This document shows, in pieces, positions 41,206 to 49,459 of a stretch of DNA of 64,000 bases. Source of the DNA: Streptomyces sp. SAJ15 (GTDB lineage Bacteria; Actinomycetota; Actinomycetes; Streptomycetales; Streptomycetaceae); the NCBI RefSeq assembly GCF_007595705.1, contig NZ_NISY01000005.1, forward strand, positions 372,001 to 436,000, in the 5' to 3' direction. The notes under the pieces are model-generated. The model was not told the DNA's origin, ran no database searches, and saw only the letters and a list, made by a program, of their open reading frames with translations. The position numbers and the translations under genes were made by a program. Every line of letters starts with the position of its first letter. Positions within the stretch are counted from its first letter, which is position 1.

Positions 41206-42383
41206 CGGGGCGCGAGGTGGTGCTGGGCGACGGGGTGCGGGTCACCCTCGCCGAACTCCCGCTGAAGGGCGGCGGCCAGGCGGCGGTGTACCCCGTGGTC
41301 GGCGACGACGGGGTCGTGGTCAAGATCTACCGGGAGCGGCAGGACGACGCGCAGGAGCGCCGGCTGACCCGCATGCTGGCCATGTCGCCGCTGGGCGGCC
41401 GGCCCACCGACCGCTCCCAGCAGCCGGAGCTGGCCTGGCCCACCGCCGTGGCGCGCGGCACCGACGGGGAGTTCCTCGGATACGCCATGCGCCGGTTCGG
41501 GGAGCCCGACCACGTGCAGCTCGTGGGCCTGTTCTCGAAGGCGCAGCGGCTGCGGCTGTTCCCCGAGCGGGCCGACTGGCGGTTCCTGCTCGGCGTGGCC
41601 TGGAACCTGTCGTTCATGACGGCGCGCGTGCACCACGAGGGCCTGGTCATCGGGGACTTCTCCAGCAGCAACGTGGTGGTCGACCGCAACGGCTTCATCA
41701 CCTTCCTGGACTGCGACTCCATCGCCTTCACCGACCCGGTCTCGGGCGAGCCGTTCCCCTGTCTGATGCACACCACCGACTACTCGGCCCCGGAGCGGCA
41801 GGCGGGCGGCCCCGCGAGTCGCGAGAGCGACGCCTTCGCCCTCGCCGTGCTCGTCTACCAGCTGCTGACGGCGGGCAACCACCCCTTCGGGGGTGTGCCG
41901 CACGACAGCGACGCCGACTCCACGGTCAAGGACAACATCGCCGCGAGCATCTCGTACGTCGTCAAGCCGGAGCGGGTCACCGTGCCACGCGGCATCATCG
42001 ACCCCTCGGTGCTGCCGCCCGCCCTGCTCGACCTGGCGCGCACCGCCTTCGGACCGGGCGTCACCGACCCCGCGGCCCGCCCCACCGCGCAGGACTGGCT
42101 GCGCGCGCTGGACCAGGAGCGCCAGGGGGTGCGGGTGTGCGCCGACCGCCCGCGGCACAGCTACGGTTCGCACCTCGTCGCCTGCCCGTGGTGCGGTCGG
42201 GCCCGGGCCACGGGGCACGACGTCTTCAACCCGACCCCGGTCCGTCCCCCCGTCCCGCCCCCGCCGCCATCGCCTCCGCCGGTTCCGGCCGTGCGGTCGC
42301 CGCTCTCCGACGAGGCGAAGGTGGTGCTCTGCGTGATGGTGTTCGTGCTCTTCATCGTCATCGTGGTGGCGGCGACGGCCTGA
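41202..42383 (+). CDS. Atypical protein kinase of the TerY-P triad, with zinc-ribbon-like and membrane segments
   Basis: A 393-residue protein. The Gly-rich loop is KGGGQAAVYPV and the Lys lies in VVVKIYRER. The catalytic loop reads VIGDFSSSNVVVD, keeping the catalytic Asp and Asn while losing the His and Arg of HRD; DFG becomes LDCDS, keeping the Asp. After the kinase domain come a CPWCGRA motif (half a zinc ribbon), a Pro-rich linker and a C-terminal membrane helix (VVLCVMVFVLFIVIVVAA). It is thus membrane-tethered with its kinase domain inside the cell. It overlaps the PP2C gene. Probably active, given the retained residues. Confidence 0.83.
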   Translation: MTGREVVLGDGVRVTLAELPLKGGGQAAVYPVVGDDGVVVKIYRERQDDAQERRLTRMLAMSPLGGRPTDRSQQPELAWPTAVARGTDGEFLGYAMRRFGEPDHVQLVGLFSKAQRLRLFPERADWRFLLGVAWNLSFMTARVHHEGLVIGDFSSSNVVVDRNGFITFLDCDSIAFTDPVSGEPFPCLMHTTDYSAPERQAGGPASRESDAFALAVLVYQLLTAGNHPFGGVPHDSDADSTVKDNIAASISYVVKPERVTVPRGIIDPSVLPPALLDLARTAFGPGVTDPAARPTAQDWLRALDQERQGVRVCADRPRHSYGSHLVACPWCGRARATGHDVFNPTPVRPPVPPPPPSPPPVPAVRSPLSDEAKVVLCVMVFVLFIVIVVAATA

Positions 42384-42488
42384 CCCGGGCGGATGGCAAG
42401 ATCCTTTCAGATCCTGGCAATCAGGCCACTCGTGGATCCCCCTCGGGCGCGGAAAGATGATCATCAACAACGACCCGAGGAGTACCCG

Positions 42489-43172
42489 ATGTCGACCTTC
42501 GTCCTCGTCCCCGGTGCCTGGCACGGCGCGTGGACCTTCGAGCCGCTCGCCCGCCGACTGCGTCGCGAGGGCCACGAGGCCTATCCGCTCACCCTGACCG
42601 GCGTGGGCAGCCGCCGACACCTGCTCACCTCGTCGGTCAACCTGGACACCCACATCCTGGACGTGGTGAACCACCTGGAGGACGAGCAGATCACCGACGC
42701 CGTGCTCGTCGGCCACAGCTACGGCGGCATGGTCATCACCGGCGCCGCCGACCGCGCCCCCGAGCGGGTGGCCGGCCTGGTCTACGTCGACGCCGCCGTG
42801 CCCGAGGACGGCGACTCCATCTTCTCCCTCGTGACCGACAACGAGCGCGGGTGGTACCTCGACGGCGTGGGCGACAACGGCTACACCAGCGCGCCGCTCC
42901 CCTTCTTCGACCCCCGTGCCACCCCGCACCCGCTGCCCTCGCTGATGCAGGCCATCCGCCTCGACGGCACCCTGGACCGCTTCCCCAGCAAGGACTACGT
43001 CTACGCCACCGGGTGGCCCGGCGCCTCCCCCTTCGCCCCCCTCTACGAGCGCCTCCGCGAGGACTCCGCCTGGCGCACCCATGCGATCGACTCCGGGCAC
43101 AACGTCATGCAGGGCGCCCCCGACGAACTCCTCAAGGTCCTGCTGTCCGCCGCGGACCACGCCCAGCGGTAG
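42489..43172 (+). CDS. Alpha/beta hydrolase
   Basis: A 227-residue hydrolase of the salicylate-esterase-like group. It has LVPGAWHGAWTFEPLARRL, the nucleophile elbow GHSYGGMV (Ser about residue 78), an acid near PEDGDSIF and the catalytic His in IDSGHNVMQG. GAGGAG eight bases before the ATG at 42489 supports the start; the 96 bases of open frame before it have no ribosome site. Single gene after the kinase cluster. Substrate unknown. Confidence 0.86.
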   Translation: MSTFVLVPGAWHGAWTFEPLARRLRREGHEAYPLTLTGVGSRRHLLTSSVNLDTHILDVVNHLEDEQITDAVLVGHSYGGMVITGAADRAPERVAGLVYVDAAVPEDGDSIFSLVTDNERGWYLDGVGDNGYTSAPLPFFDPRATPHPLPSLMQAIRLDGTLDRFPSKDYVYATGWPGASPFAPLYERLREDSAWRTHAIDSGHNVMQGAPDELLKVLLSAADHAQR

Positions 43173-43226
43173 CCGACCGACGCGAAAGCGCCGCCGGAAG
43201 ACCGCCGGGGGCCGCCGGAAGGGGCG

Positions 43227-43760
43227 TCACTCCTCGGATCGCGGCCCGCGGGGGACCGTGAAGTCGGTCAGCCGGGCGCCGCCGGGGGCGAGCGCGCTCC
43301 AGGGGCCGGACCAGGCCAGGACGGCGATGGCGGAGGTCGGGAACTTCTCCCGGGCCCGCTCCAGCGCGTCGCCGGCCGCCGCGCCGGCGAGCAGCGACAC
43401 GAGCTCCTCGACCCCTGGGTTGTGGCCGATGAGCAGCAGCGTGCGCACGCCGTCGGGGGTTCCCCGTACGACGTCCAGCAGTTCGGCGGCGGTGGCCGCG
43501 TAGGCGCGTGGTTCATACGTCACCGCCGGCGCCGCACCGCCGAGTTCGGCGGTGGCCAGCTCCCAGGTCTCCCGGGTGCGCCGGGCGGTGGAGCAGACGA
43601 CCAGGTCGGGGACGCGGCCGGCCTCGCGGATCCAGCGACCCGCCGCGGGGGCGTCACGCCGACCGCGCCCGGCGAGCGGCCGTTCGTGGTCGGGCACCTC
43701 GGGCCACGCGGACTTGGCGTGCCGCAGCAGGACCAGCCGCCGGGTCTGACCGGCCGTCAT
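43227..43760 (-). CDS. SixA-like histidine phosphatase
   Basis: A 177-residue histidine-phosphatase-superfamily protein. The active-site motif is LVLLRHAKSAWPE, with the second catalytic His in LLIGHNPGVEELV and Arg in CSTARRTRET. SixA-type members dephosphorylate phospho-His on signalling domains; others act on small phosphates. Its start overlaps the stop of the upstream CysS-like gene by four bases (43757-43760), so the two are co-translated. Confidence 0.87.
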   Translation of the reverse strand: MTAGQTRRLVLLRHAKSAWPEVPDHERPLAGRGRRDAPAAGRWIREAGRVPDLVVCSTARRTRETWELATAELGGAAPAVTYEPRAYAATAAELLDVVRGTPDGVRTLLLIGHNPGVEELVSLLAGAAAGDALERAREKFPTSAIAVLAWSGPWSALAPGGARLTDFTVPRGPRSEE

Positions 43761-44785
43761 GGCGCCGGCTCGCGCGGCGCGGCGGAGGCGTCACGGCCGA
43801 CCTCGCGCACGAGGTCGAGCGCGAGCACACGGTCCAGATGGGCGGCGGTCTCGAACCGGGAGCCGTCCGGCAGGCCCGGATCCTCCACCAGCCGCCGCAG
43901 CCCGTCCAGCACGGCCGGGACGAACAGATCGGCCCGCAACCCGCCCAGCGCCTCCGCCAGCACCTCGGCGCACATCGGCTTCGAGGGCGCCCGCGCCCAC
44001 CCGGCCACCTCTCGTCGCCACCGCTCCAGGCTGTGCCGCGCCTCGGCGAGGACGTCCGGGGTGAGCTCGATCAGCTGGTAGTACGGGCGGGACAGCAGGG
44101 CCAGCCGCAGCGCCAGCGGGTCGTCGGCGCCGGGCTCGTCGCCCGCCACGACCGCGACGGCGTCAAACGACGGTCCGCGCCTTGCGATGTCGGAGGACGG
44201 TCCGCGCCCTGCGGCGCCCGCGTCGGTCGACCGCGCTCCGCCGGGCGCGTGCACCACGCCGACGCGCAGGACGATCCCGTACTCGGCCTCCGCGTCGCCA
44301 CCCCGGGCGCCGGTCACATGGACCTCCGGTTTCCCGCCCAGGGCCTCCGTCACGTCCGCCCCGTCCCCGACGACCGCGGCCGGGCGGACGCCGAGCGCGG
44401 TCGCCCGGGCCTCCAGCCCGTCCCCACGCCCCCCGGAGCGCACCACGCCCACCAGCGCCTGCCCGCCGAACAGCTCCGCGGTGCGCGCCAGGACGTCGCC
44501 GACCAGTCGGGCCCGGAGTCCGGTCAGCTCCGCGTCGGCGAGTCCCGAGGCCGCGGCGTCGTCGACCGCGACGTCTTCGGCGCCGGCGGCGCCGGGGGCG
44601 GCCCCCGCCTCGGTCTCGTACGCGGGCTCGTCCGCCTCGTCGCACCGCGGCTCGACCACGACGCGCAGCGGTTCCCGGTACCCCGGATCGATCGCGACGG
44701 GATGGCCCGAGCCGGCGTCGACCAGGCGCAACGCCGTCTCGGACGCTTCCGCCCGTTCCACCGGCAGCACCCGCATGCCACTCAC
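43757..44785 (-). CDS. Cysteinyl-tRNA-synthetase/MshC-like protein lacking the catalytic motifs
   Basis: A 342-residue protein. The opening (ALRLVDAGSGHPVAIDP, then REPLRVVVEP) aligns with the first strand region of CysS, followed by LRARLVGDVLARTAELFGG. The C-terminal half (DDPLALRLALLSRPYYQLIELTPDVLAEARHSLERW and GRFETAAHLDRVLALDL-like text, in parts) resembles the helical DALR region of CysS/MshC. No HIGH or KMSKS motif and no zinc Cys/His set is visible, and a spacer with near-duplicate RGPSSD/RGPSFD elements lies between. It is probably a catalytically dead paralogue, coupled to the SixA-like phosphatase. The assignment rests on my alignment by eye. Confidence 0.55.
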   Translation of the reverse strand: MSGMRVLPVERAEASETALRLVDAGSGHPVAIDPGYREPLRVVVEPRCDEADEPAYETEAGAAPGAAGAEDVAVDDAAASGLADAELTGLRARLVGDVLARTAELFGGQALVGVVRSGGRGDGLEARATALGVRPAAVVGDGADVTEALGGKPEVHVTGARGGDAEAEYGIVLRVGVVHAPGGARSTDAGAAGRGPSSDIARRGPSFDAVAVVAGDEPGADDPLALRLALLSRPYYQLIELTPDVLAEARHSLERWRREVAGWARAPSKPMCAEVLAEALGGLRADLFVPAVLDGLRRLVEDPGLPDGSRFETAAHLDRVLALDLVREVGRDASAAPREPAP

Positions 44786-44881
44786 CCCAGCCAGACGACG
44801 GCCTGTCTCCCGCCCCTGCCACGACCCTAAGCCGCGACGGCGGCCGCCGCTATCGCGCCTCCCCGTCGCCGCCGGCCACGG

Positions 44882-46474
44882 TCATCGGTCCACGTGCGCC
44901 AGATCCCGCTCCGGGGCGGGCTCCGCCGGGGAGGCCGGCGTGCGGCGCGGCAGGAGGGTCGCCACCACCACGGTGCCGACGGCCAGGATCACCGCCCCGA
45001 CCAGGCTGGTCTGCGCGACGGCGTCGGAGAAGGCGCCGTGCACGGCGTCGAGCATGGCCTGGGCCTGCTCGGGTCCGGCCTGCTCGCCGACCTTCTGAGC
45101 GACCACCAGGCCCGCGCCGACCGAGTCCTGAGCGGCGCTCAGCGCCGCGGGCGGAAGGCCCGGGGCGACCGCGTCCTCCAGGTGGGAGGAGTAGGAGTCG
45201 GCCAGCACCGAGCCGAGGATGGCGATGCCGAGCGAGCCGCCCAGCTCCAGCGAGGTGTCGTTGACCGCGCCGCCGACGCCCAGTCCGGACTCGGGGAAGG
45301 AACCCATGATCACGTCGGTGCAGGGCGACACGGACAGTCCGATGGCCAGTCCGAGGATGGCCAGCGGGAGGGCCAGATCCCCGTAGGTCGACCCCTCGTC
45401 CACCCGCGCCAGCAGGAGCATCGCCGCGGTGCCGCCCAGCATGCCCGCCATGACGGTGACCTTCATGCCCAGGCGCGGGGTGAGCACGCCGGTGAGCGCG
45501 GAGCCGACGAAGACCGCTCCGGCCAGCGGCAGCATCCGGACGCCGGTCTCCAGGGGGGTGTAGCCCAGCACGAACTGGAGGTGCTGGGTGAGGAAGTAGA
45601 AGGCGCCGAAGACCGCGATGAAGAAGAGGGCGACCGCCAGATTGGCCCCGGCGAACCGCCGTCGGCCGAACTTCCGCACGTCCAGCACGGGGCGCGGGTG
45701 GCGCAGCTCCCACAGGACGAACAGCGCGCAGCCGACGCCCGCGACGACGGCGGCGGTGATCGCCTTCGCGTCCCAGCCGAAGTGCGGGCCCTGAATGATC
45801 ATGTAGACGAGGGCGCCGATCCACAGCACCGAGAGCAGTCCGCCGACGTAGTCGACGCGGTCGCGGTCCACCGCCTTGGACGGCGGGATGAGCACGAAGG
45901 CGCCGACGATGGTGAGCAGCACGACCGGGATGTTGATCAGGAAGGTCGAGGCCCAGCCGTTGTCCTGAAGCAGCACTCCCGCGATCAGCGGCCCGGCGGC
46001 GATGGCGATGCCCGCCGTTCCGTTCCACATGATGATCGCCTTGGCCCGCTCCTCGCGCGGGAAGGTCGCGGTGAGCAGGGAGAGGGTCGCGGGCATGATC
46101 ATCGCGGCGCCGACCCCCATCACCGCGCGGGCCGCGATGACGCCCTCGGCGCTGTCGACCAGTGAGCCGGCTATCGAGCCGCCGCCGAAGACGAGCAGCC
46201 CGAGGACGAGCGCGCCGCGGCGGCTGTACTTGTCGCCGATCGCCCCGAACAGCAGCATCAGCGCGGCGTACGGGACGGTGTAGCCGTCGATCACCCACTG
46301 GAGGTCGGAGCTGGACAGGCCCAGGTCGGTGGTCATGTCGGGGGCGGCGACCGTCAGGGCGGTGTTCGCCATGACCGCGACCAGGAGGCTGAGACACAGG
46401 ACGGCCAGCGCCCACCAGCGCCGGGGGTATGGCCCCGTCGTCTCGTCGACCGGCTTGTTCACCCACAGCGGCAT
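44882..46474 (-). CDS. MFS drug exporter (14-helix EmrB/QacA type)
   Basis: A 530-residue transporter with about 14 hydrophobic helices. The DHA2 features are DLQWVIDGYTVPYAAL (helix 2), GDKYSRRGAL (loop motif A) and AGPLIAGVLLQDNGWASTFLINIPV (motif C region). A hydrophilic loop at about 415-470 precedes the last helix. It should export hydrophobic toxic compounds with proton exchange. The ATG at 46474 lies next to a TetR gene in divergent orientation with three operator copies between them. Confidence 0.9.
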   Translation of the reverse strand: MPLWVNKPVDETTGPYPRRWWALAVLCLSLLVAVMANTALTVAAPDMTTDLGLSSSDLQWVIDGYTVPYAALMLLFGAIGDKYSRRGALVLGLLVFGGGSIAGSLVDSAEGVIAARAVMGVGAAMIMPATLSLLTATFPREERAKAIIMWNGTAGIAIAAGPLIAGVLLQDNGWASTFLINIPVVLLTIVGAFVLIPPSKAVDRDRVDYVGGLLSVLWIGALVYMIIQGPHFGWDAKAITAAVVAGVGCALFVLWELRHPRPVLDVRKFGRRRFAGANLAVALFFIAVFGAFYFLTQHLQFVLGYTPLETGVRMLPLAGAVFVGSALTGVLTPRLGMKVTVMAGMLGGTAAMLLLARVDEGSTYGDLALPLAILGLAIGLSVSPCTDVIMGSFPESGLGVGGAVNDTSLELGGSLGIAILGSVLADSYSSHLEDAVAPGLPPAALSAAQDSVGAGLVVAQKVGEQAGPEQAQAMLDAVHGAFSDAVAQTSLVGAVILAVGTVVVATLLPRRTPASPAEPAPERDLAHVDR

Positions 46475-46495
46475 TGCGTCGCACCCTCTCAGGAG

Positions 46496-46560
46496 ATTGC
46501 ACACGACTGTGTAATTGCACGGCCCTGTGCAATTTACGGGATTGCGCAGCGCTGTGCAAA
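46496..46560. promoter_or_regulatory. Three copies of a TetR-type operator
   Basis: The palindrome family ATTGCACN-N4-NGTGCAAT occurs at 46496-46515 (attgcacacgactgtgtaat, one mismatch), 46514-46533 (attgcacggccctgtgcaat, perfect eight-base arms with the flanking base) and 46541-46560 (attgcgcagcgctgtgcaaa). The first two overlap by two bases, and the third lies eight bases before the TetR GTG. They fill the whole space between the exporter and regulator starts, so both promoters should be repressed by the TetR protein. Confidence 0.85.
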
Positions 46561-46568
46561 ATGGCTCC

Positions 46569-47300
46569 GTGAGTTCCGGAAGAGCCGACGCCAACCGCCG
46601 CCGCATCCTGGAGGTCGCGCTCACCGAGCTGGTGCGCGACCCGGACGCCTCGATGGACCAGATCGCCCGCGCCGCCGGCGTGGTGCGCCGGACGGTGTAC
46701 GGGCACTTCCCCAATCGCGACGCGCTGATCGCGGAGATCGTGGACGGGGTCGGCGAGGCCGTCGCCGCCGCGCACGCGGCGGGCCGTGCGGGGGTGTCCG
46801 ACCCGGCCGCGGCGCTCGCCCGGGCCACCCTCGCCGTGTGGGAGATCGTCGAGCCCTACCGCCTGCTGGTCTCCCTCGCCCAGCGCAGCGTCACGGTCGA
46901 GGGCATCCGCGCCAGCCTCGCCCCGGCCCGCAAGGAGTGCACGGACCTGCTGCGACGCGGCATGCGGGAGGGCGCGTTCACCTCGCCGCTCCCGGCCGCG
47001 GCCCTCGCCTACGTCCACGAACAGGTGCTCTTCGGTCTGATGGAGGCAGTCAACGGCGGCGTGTTGAGCGCGGCACAGGCCGGACCCGCCTCGGCGGAGA
47101 CGGTGCTGCTGTCCGCGGGCGTCCCGGCCGAGCGGGCCGCCGAACTGGTGGCCTCCGCCCGGCCTCCCGCGGCGCCCGCCCCCGGCTCCCCCGGCCTCCC
47201 CTTCCGCCCGCCACCGGCGGCCGACCCCACACCGGCCGCCGCTTCGTCCGTCAGTCCAGGTCCGGCAGCCGATCGAGGAACCGCAACAGCGCCGTGTTGA
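46569..47300 (+). CDS. TetR-family repressor of the MFS exporter
   Basis: A 243-residue regulator from the GTG at 46569. The HTH is DANRRRILEVALTELV with SMDQIARAAGVVRRTVYGHFPNRDALIAEIV; the ligand domain continues to about residue 200, after which the tail is Ala/Pro-rich. No Shine-Dalgarno is present, the third operator lies directly before the start, and a leaderless transcript is likely. The end overlaps the convergent epoxide-hydrolase-like gene by 50 bases. Confidence 0.88.
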   Translation: MSSGRADANRRRILEVALTELVRDPDASMDQIARAAGVVRRTVYGHFPNRDALIAEIVDGVGEAVAAAHAAGRAGVSDPAAALARATLAVWEIVEPYRLLVSLAQRSVTVEGIRASLAPARKECTDLLRRGMREGAFTSPLPAAALAYVHEQVLFGLMEAVNGGVLSAAQAGPASAETVLLSAGVPAERAAELVASARPPAAPAPGSPGLPFRPPPAADPTPAAASSVSPGPAADRGTATAPC

Positions 47301-48240
47301 CCTCGTCCGGCCGCTCCTGCTGGGTCCAGTGGCCGCAGCCGGGGAGCATCAGGGTGCGGTGCAGCCGCGGCATGAGGTCGCCCAGCGACGGCAGCAGCCG
47401 GTCCATGCCGCGCAGCGAGGTCACCATGTCGCGGTCCCCGACCACGTAGAGCGCGGGCACGTCGATACTCCGGCCCTGGAAGGCGGTCAGCAGCTCGCTG
47501 TTGCGCTGGAGGTTCCGGTACCAGTTGAGGGGGCCGGTGAAGGCCCGGTCGCCGTGCCGGGCGTAGTCGCTCACGAAGGCGTCGATGTCCGCCGCGGTCA
47601 GCCAGCCGGGCAGCCGCTCCGGCTCCGGGATCGTGTCCATGAGGGTGGCGCCGTCGGGAATGACCCACGGCCGCGGCGCGGCGGAGCCCGGCCGGTCGCC
47701 CGATCCGCTGGCCAGGACGCGGCGGAACGTGGCCGGCAGATCCCGCGCCAACTCCGCGTCCGCCACCCCCGGCCGCTGGAAGTAGACCTGGTAGAAGCCC
47801 TCGCCGTAGACCTCCCGGGTGACCGACGGCGGGCTCATCGAGGCGGGCGGCGTCGGCGGGACGCTGAGCCCGACGACGGCGCGCACGACGTCCGGGCGGA
47901 GCAGCGCCGTCGTCCAGGCGACCGGCGCGCCCCAGTCGTGCCCGACGACGACCGCCCGCTCCTCGCCGAGCGCGTGGATCAGCCCGATCACGTCACCGAC
48001 CAGGTGCGGCAGGGTGTAGGCGCCCACGTCCTCGGGCTGCTCGCTGCGGGCGTACCCGCGCTGGTCGGGCGCCACCACCCGATAGCCGGCCGCCGCCAGG
48101 GGGCCGAACTGGTGGCGCCAGGAGTACCAGCTCTCGGGGAAGCCGTGCAGCAGCAGGACCAGCGGCCCCTCGCCCTGCTCGGCCACGTGCAGGGTGTTTC
48201 CGTTGACCTCGACGAAGCCGTGCTCGATCGCGGCGGTCAC
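47251..48240 (-). CDS. Epoxide-hydrolase-like alpha/beta hydrolase
   Basis: A 329-residue protein. The family motifs are LLHGFPESWYSWRHQF, the nucleophile elbow VVGHDWGAPVAW (Asp nucleophile in GHDWG), the lid Tyr in FYQVYFQRPG and the catalytic His in LPGCGHWTQQERPDEV. The Asp nucleophile marks it as epoxide hydrolase or dehalogenase type and not an esterase. GGAGG precedes the GTG at 48240. It converges with and overlaps the TetR gene. Confidence 0.88.
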   Translation of the reverse strand: MTAAIEHGFVEVNGNTLHVAEQGEGPLVLLLHGFPESWYSWRHQFGPLAAAGYRVVAPDQRGYARSEQPEDVGAYTLPHLVGDVIGLIHALGEERAVVVGHDWGAPVAWTTALLRPDVVRAVVGLSVPPTPPASMSPPSVTREVYGEGFYQVYFQRPGVADAELARDLPATFRRVLASGSGDRPGSAAPRPWVIPDGATLMDTIPEPERLPGWLTAADIDAFVSDYARHGDRAFTGPLNWYRNLQRNSELLTAFQGRSIDVPALYVVGDRDMVTSLRGMDRLLPSLGDLMPRLHRTLMLPGCGHWTQQERPDEVNTALLRFLDRLPDLD

Positions 48241-48326
48241 ACATCCTCCAACGGTGTCGTGGGGTGGGCCGTTGCCGAAGGGAAGGCGACCCGATCGGTT
48301 CCCGGCCCAACGGGCGCTAAACCAAC

Positions 48327-48339
48327 GGGCCGTTCGGCC
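48327..48339. promoter_or_regulatory. Third GGGCCGTTCGGCC-type palindrome
   Basis: GGGCCG-TT-CGGCC (then G instead of C) about 87 bases before the epoxide-hydrolase-like start. It is nearly identical to the boxes at 11128 and 14760. Confidence 0.45.
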
Positions 48340-48448
48340 GGGCGCCGGGGTCCGGTGACAGCGGGACGCCGGCGGCGCGTCAGGCCCGGGCCGCCCCGCC
48401 GCTCCCGGCCCCCTCCGCCGCCCCATCGGCCTCGGCCTCGGCTTCCGA

Positions 48449-48568
48449 CCGTTATCCGCAGCTCCCGGCCGCCTTCGACCGTTATCCGCGCTCCCCGCCC
48501 GCCTCCGACCGTTGCCCGCCGCTCCCGGCCGCCTCCGAGCACTCCCCGCGCTCCCCACCCCCTCCGAC
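48449..48568. repeat. Four-copy 30-base tandem repeat
   Basis: Units starting at 48449, 48479, 48509 and 48539 share the pattern ccgttatccg, a short GC core, then gcctccga. The array fills the space directly after the DUF488 gene stop. The rest of the 48241-48570 interval holds the palindrome at 48327 and no gene. The repeats have drifted, so they are not a CRISPR array: there are no unique spacers. Confidence 0.7.
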
Positions 48569-48570
48569 CG

Positions 48571-48936
48571 TTAGCCGGCGCGCAGGTGGTCGAGGAGCAC
48601 CGGCACGTGGCCGGAGTCCACGTCCTTCACCGCCGTGAGGAGGGTGACCGTGGCGGTGCGGGCCAGCTCACGCAGGTGCCGCGCCGCCGCCTCGGGCTCC
48701 GGTTCGGCCAGTTCGGCCCGGTATCGGTCGGCGAACTCCGCGTGCTCCTCGCGGTTGCGGTGGTACCAGCCGCGCAACTCCCCGGACGGGGTGAGCTCCT
48801 TCGGCCACTCGTCCACCGCGGCCCGCTCCTTGGACAGTCCGCGTGGCCAGAGCCGGTCGACCAGCACCCGCGTCCCGTCGTCCGGCTCCGGCGGATCGTA
48901 GACGCGCCGCACCCGGAATCCCGTCTCGGACCGCAC
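48571..48936 (-). CDS. DUF488 family protein (YeaO-like)
   Basis: A 121-residue protein. The conserved features are VRRVYDPPEPDDGTRVLVDRLWPRG, then a KELTPSGELRGWY block, FADRYRAEL and TVTLLTAVKDVDSGHVPVLLDHL (all partial quotations). AGGAGG six bases before the GTG at 48936 supports this start over a longer frame. DUF488 proteins are small, widespread and without an agreed function. Confidence 0.82.
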   Translation of the reverse strand: MRSETGFRVRRVYDPPEPDDGTRVLVDRLWPRGLSKERAAVDEWPKELTPSGELRGWYHRNREEHAEFADRYRAELAEPEPEAAARHLRELARTATVTLLTAVKDVDSGHVPVLLDHLRAG

Positions 48937-49021
48937 GCGCTCCTCCTCACCGGCGCCACCCACGGCACCTCCCGCCGTGTCTCGACGGTACGAAGCCGCC
49001 GGGGGCGGCGCCAACGGACGG

Positions 49022-49219
49022 TCAGGAACCGGCGGCCGCGGCCACGCTCCACCGGCCCACCTCGCGGTACGCCGAGTCGTAGACGGCGGAACCGTCGCCG
49101 GGCCGCAACGCGTAGTGGTGCAGATTCCCGCCCCAGTACCGCAGGATCCGGCCCAGCTCGCGGGCCGCCTCCCCCTCCGCCGCCGCATCGTCGATCTCGA
49201 CTTCGAGCAGGAACCTCAT
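49022..49219 (-). CDS. Small conserved-looking hypothetical protein
   Basis: A 65-residue protein. GGGGAGG and GAGG upstream of the ATG at 49219 give it a good ribosome site; a longer frame to 49285 adds an Arg/Gly-rich stretch. The sequence MRFLLEVEIDDAA, RELGRILRYWGGNLHHYAL, SAVYDSAYREVGRW reads like a folded alpha/beta domain. I do not recognise a family. It is 85 bases upstream of the DUF488 gene on the same strand. Confidence 0.7.
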   Translation of the reverse strand: MRFLLEVEIDDAAAEGEAARELGRILRYWGGNLHHYALRPGDGSAVYDSAYREVGRWSVAAAAGS

Positions 49220-49459
49220 GTCCTCGCCTCCCCGGCACGCCATGCGTCCAGGCCGCCTCTCGCGGCCCCCCATGAATTGTTTCATTCACCTTCGCTGGGA
49301 GACTTTCGCGGACATCACCGCTGGTCGGGGCCGAGAAGCAGCGCAGAAGCCTCAAGTGGGGGTCTACCCGTGGGGCGCCGAGCGGGTACGTCTGGAGATG
49401 AGGCGCCGCCCGGACCTCGGCGGCCCACCGGCCCACTCCCCTGGAGCGCTGAGCAGCCC

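Noticed and set aside
48449..48568. 30-base repeats as a possible CRISPR array
   Set aside because: The units are contiguous and drifted, with no unique spacers and no match to the I-E-like repeat at 57693.
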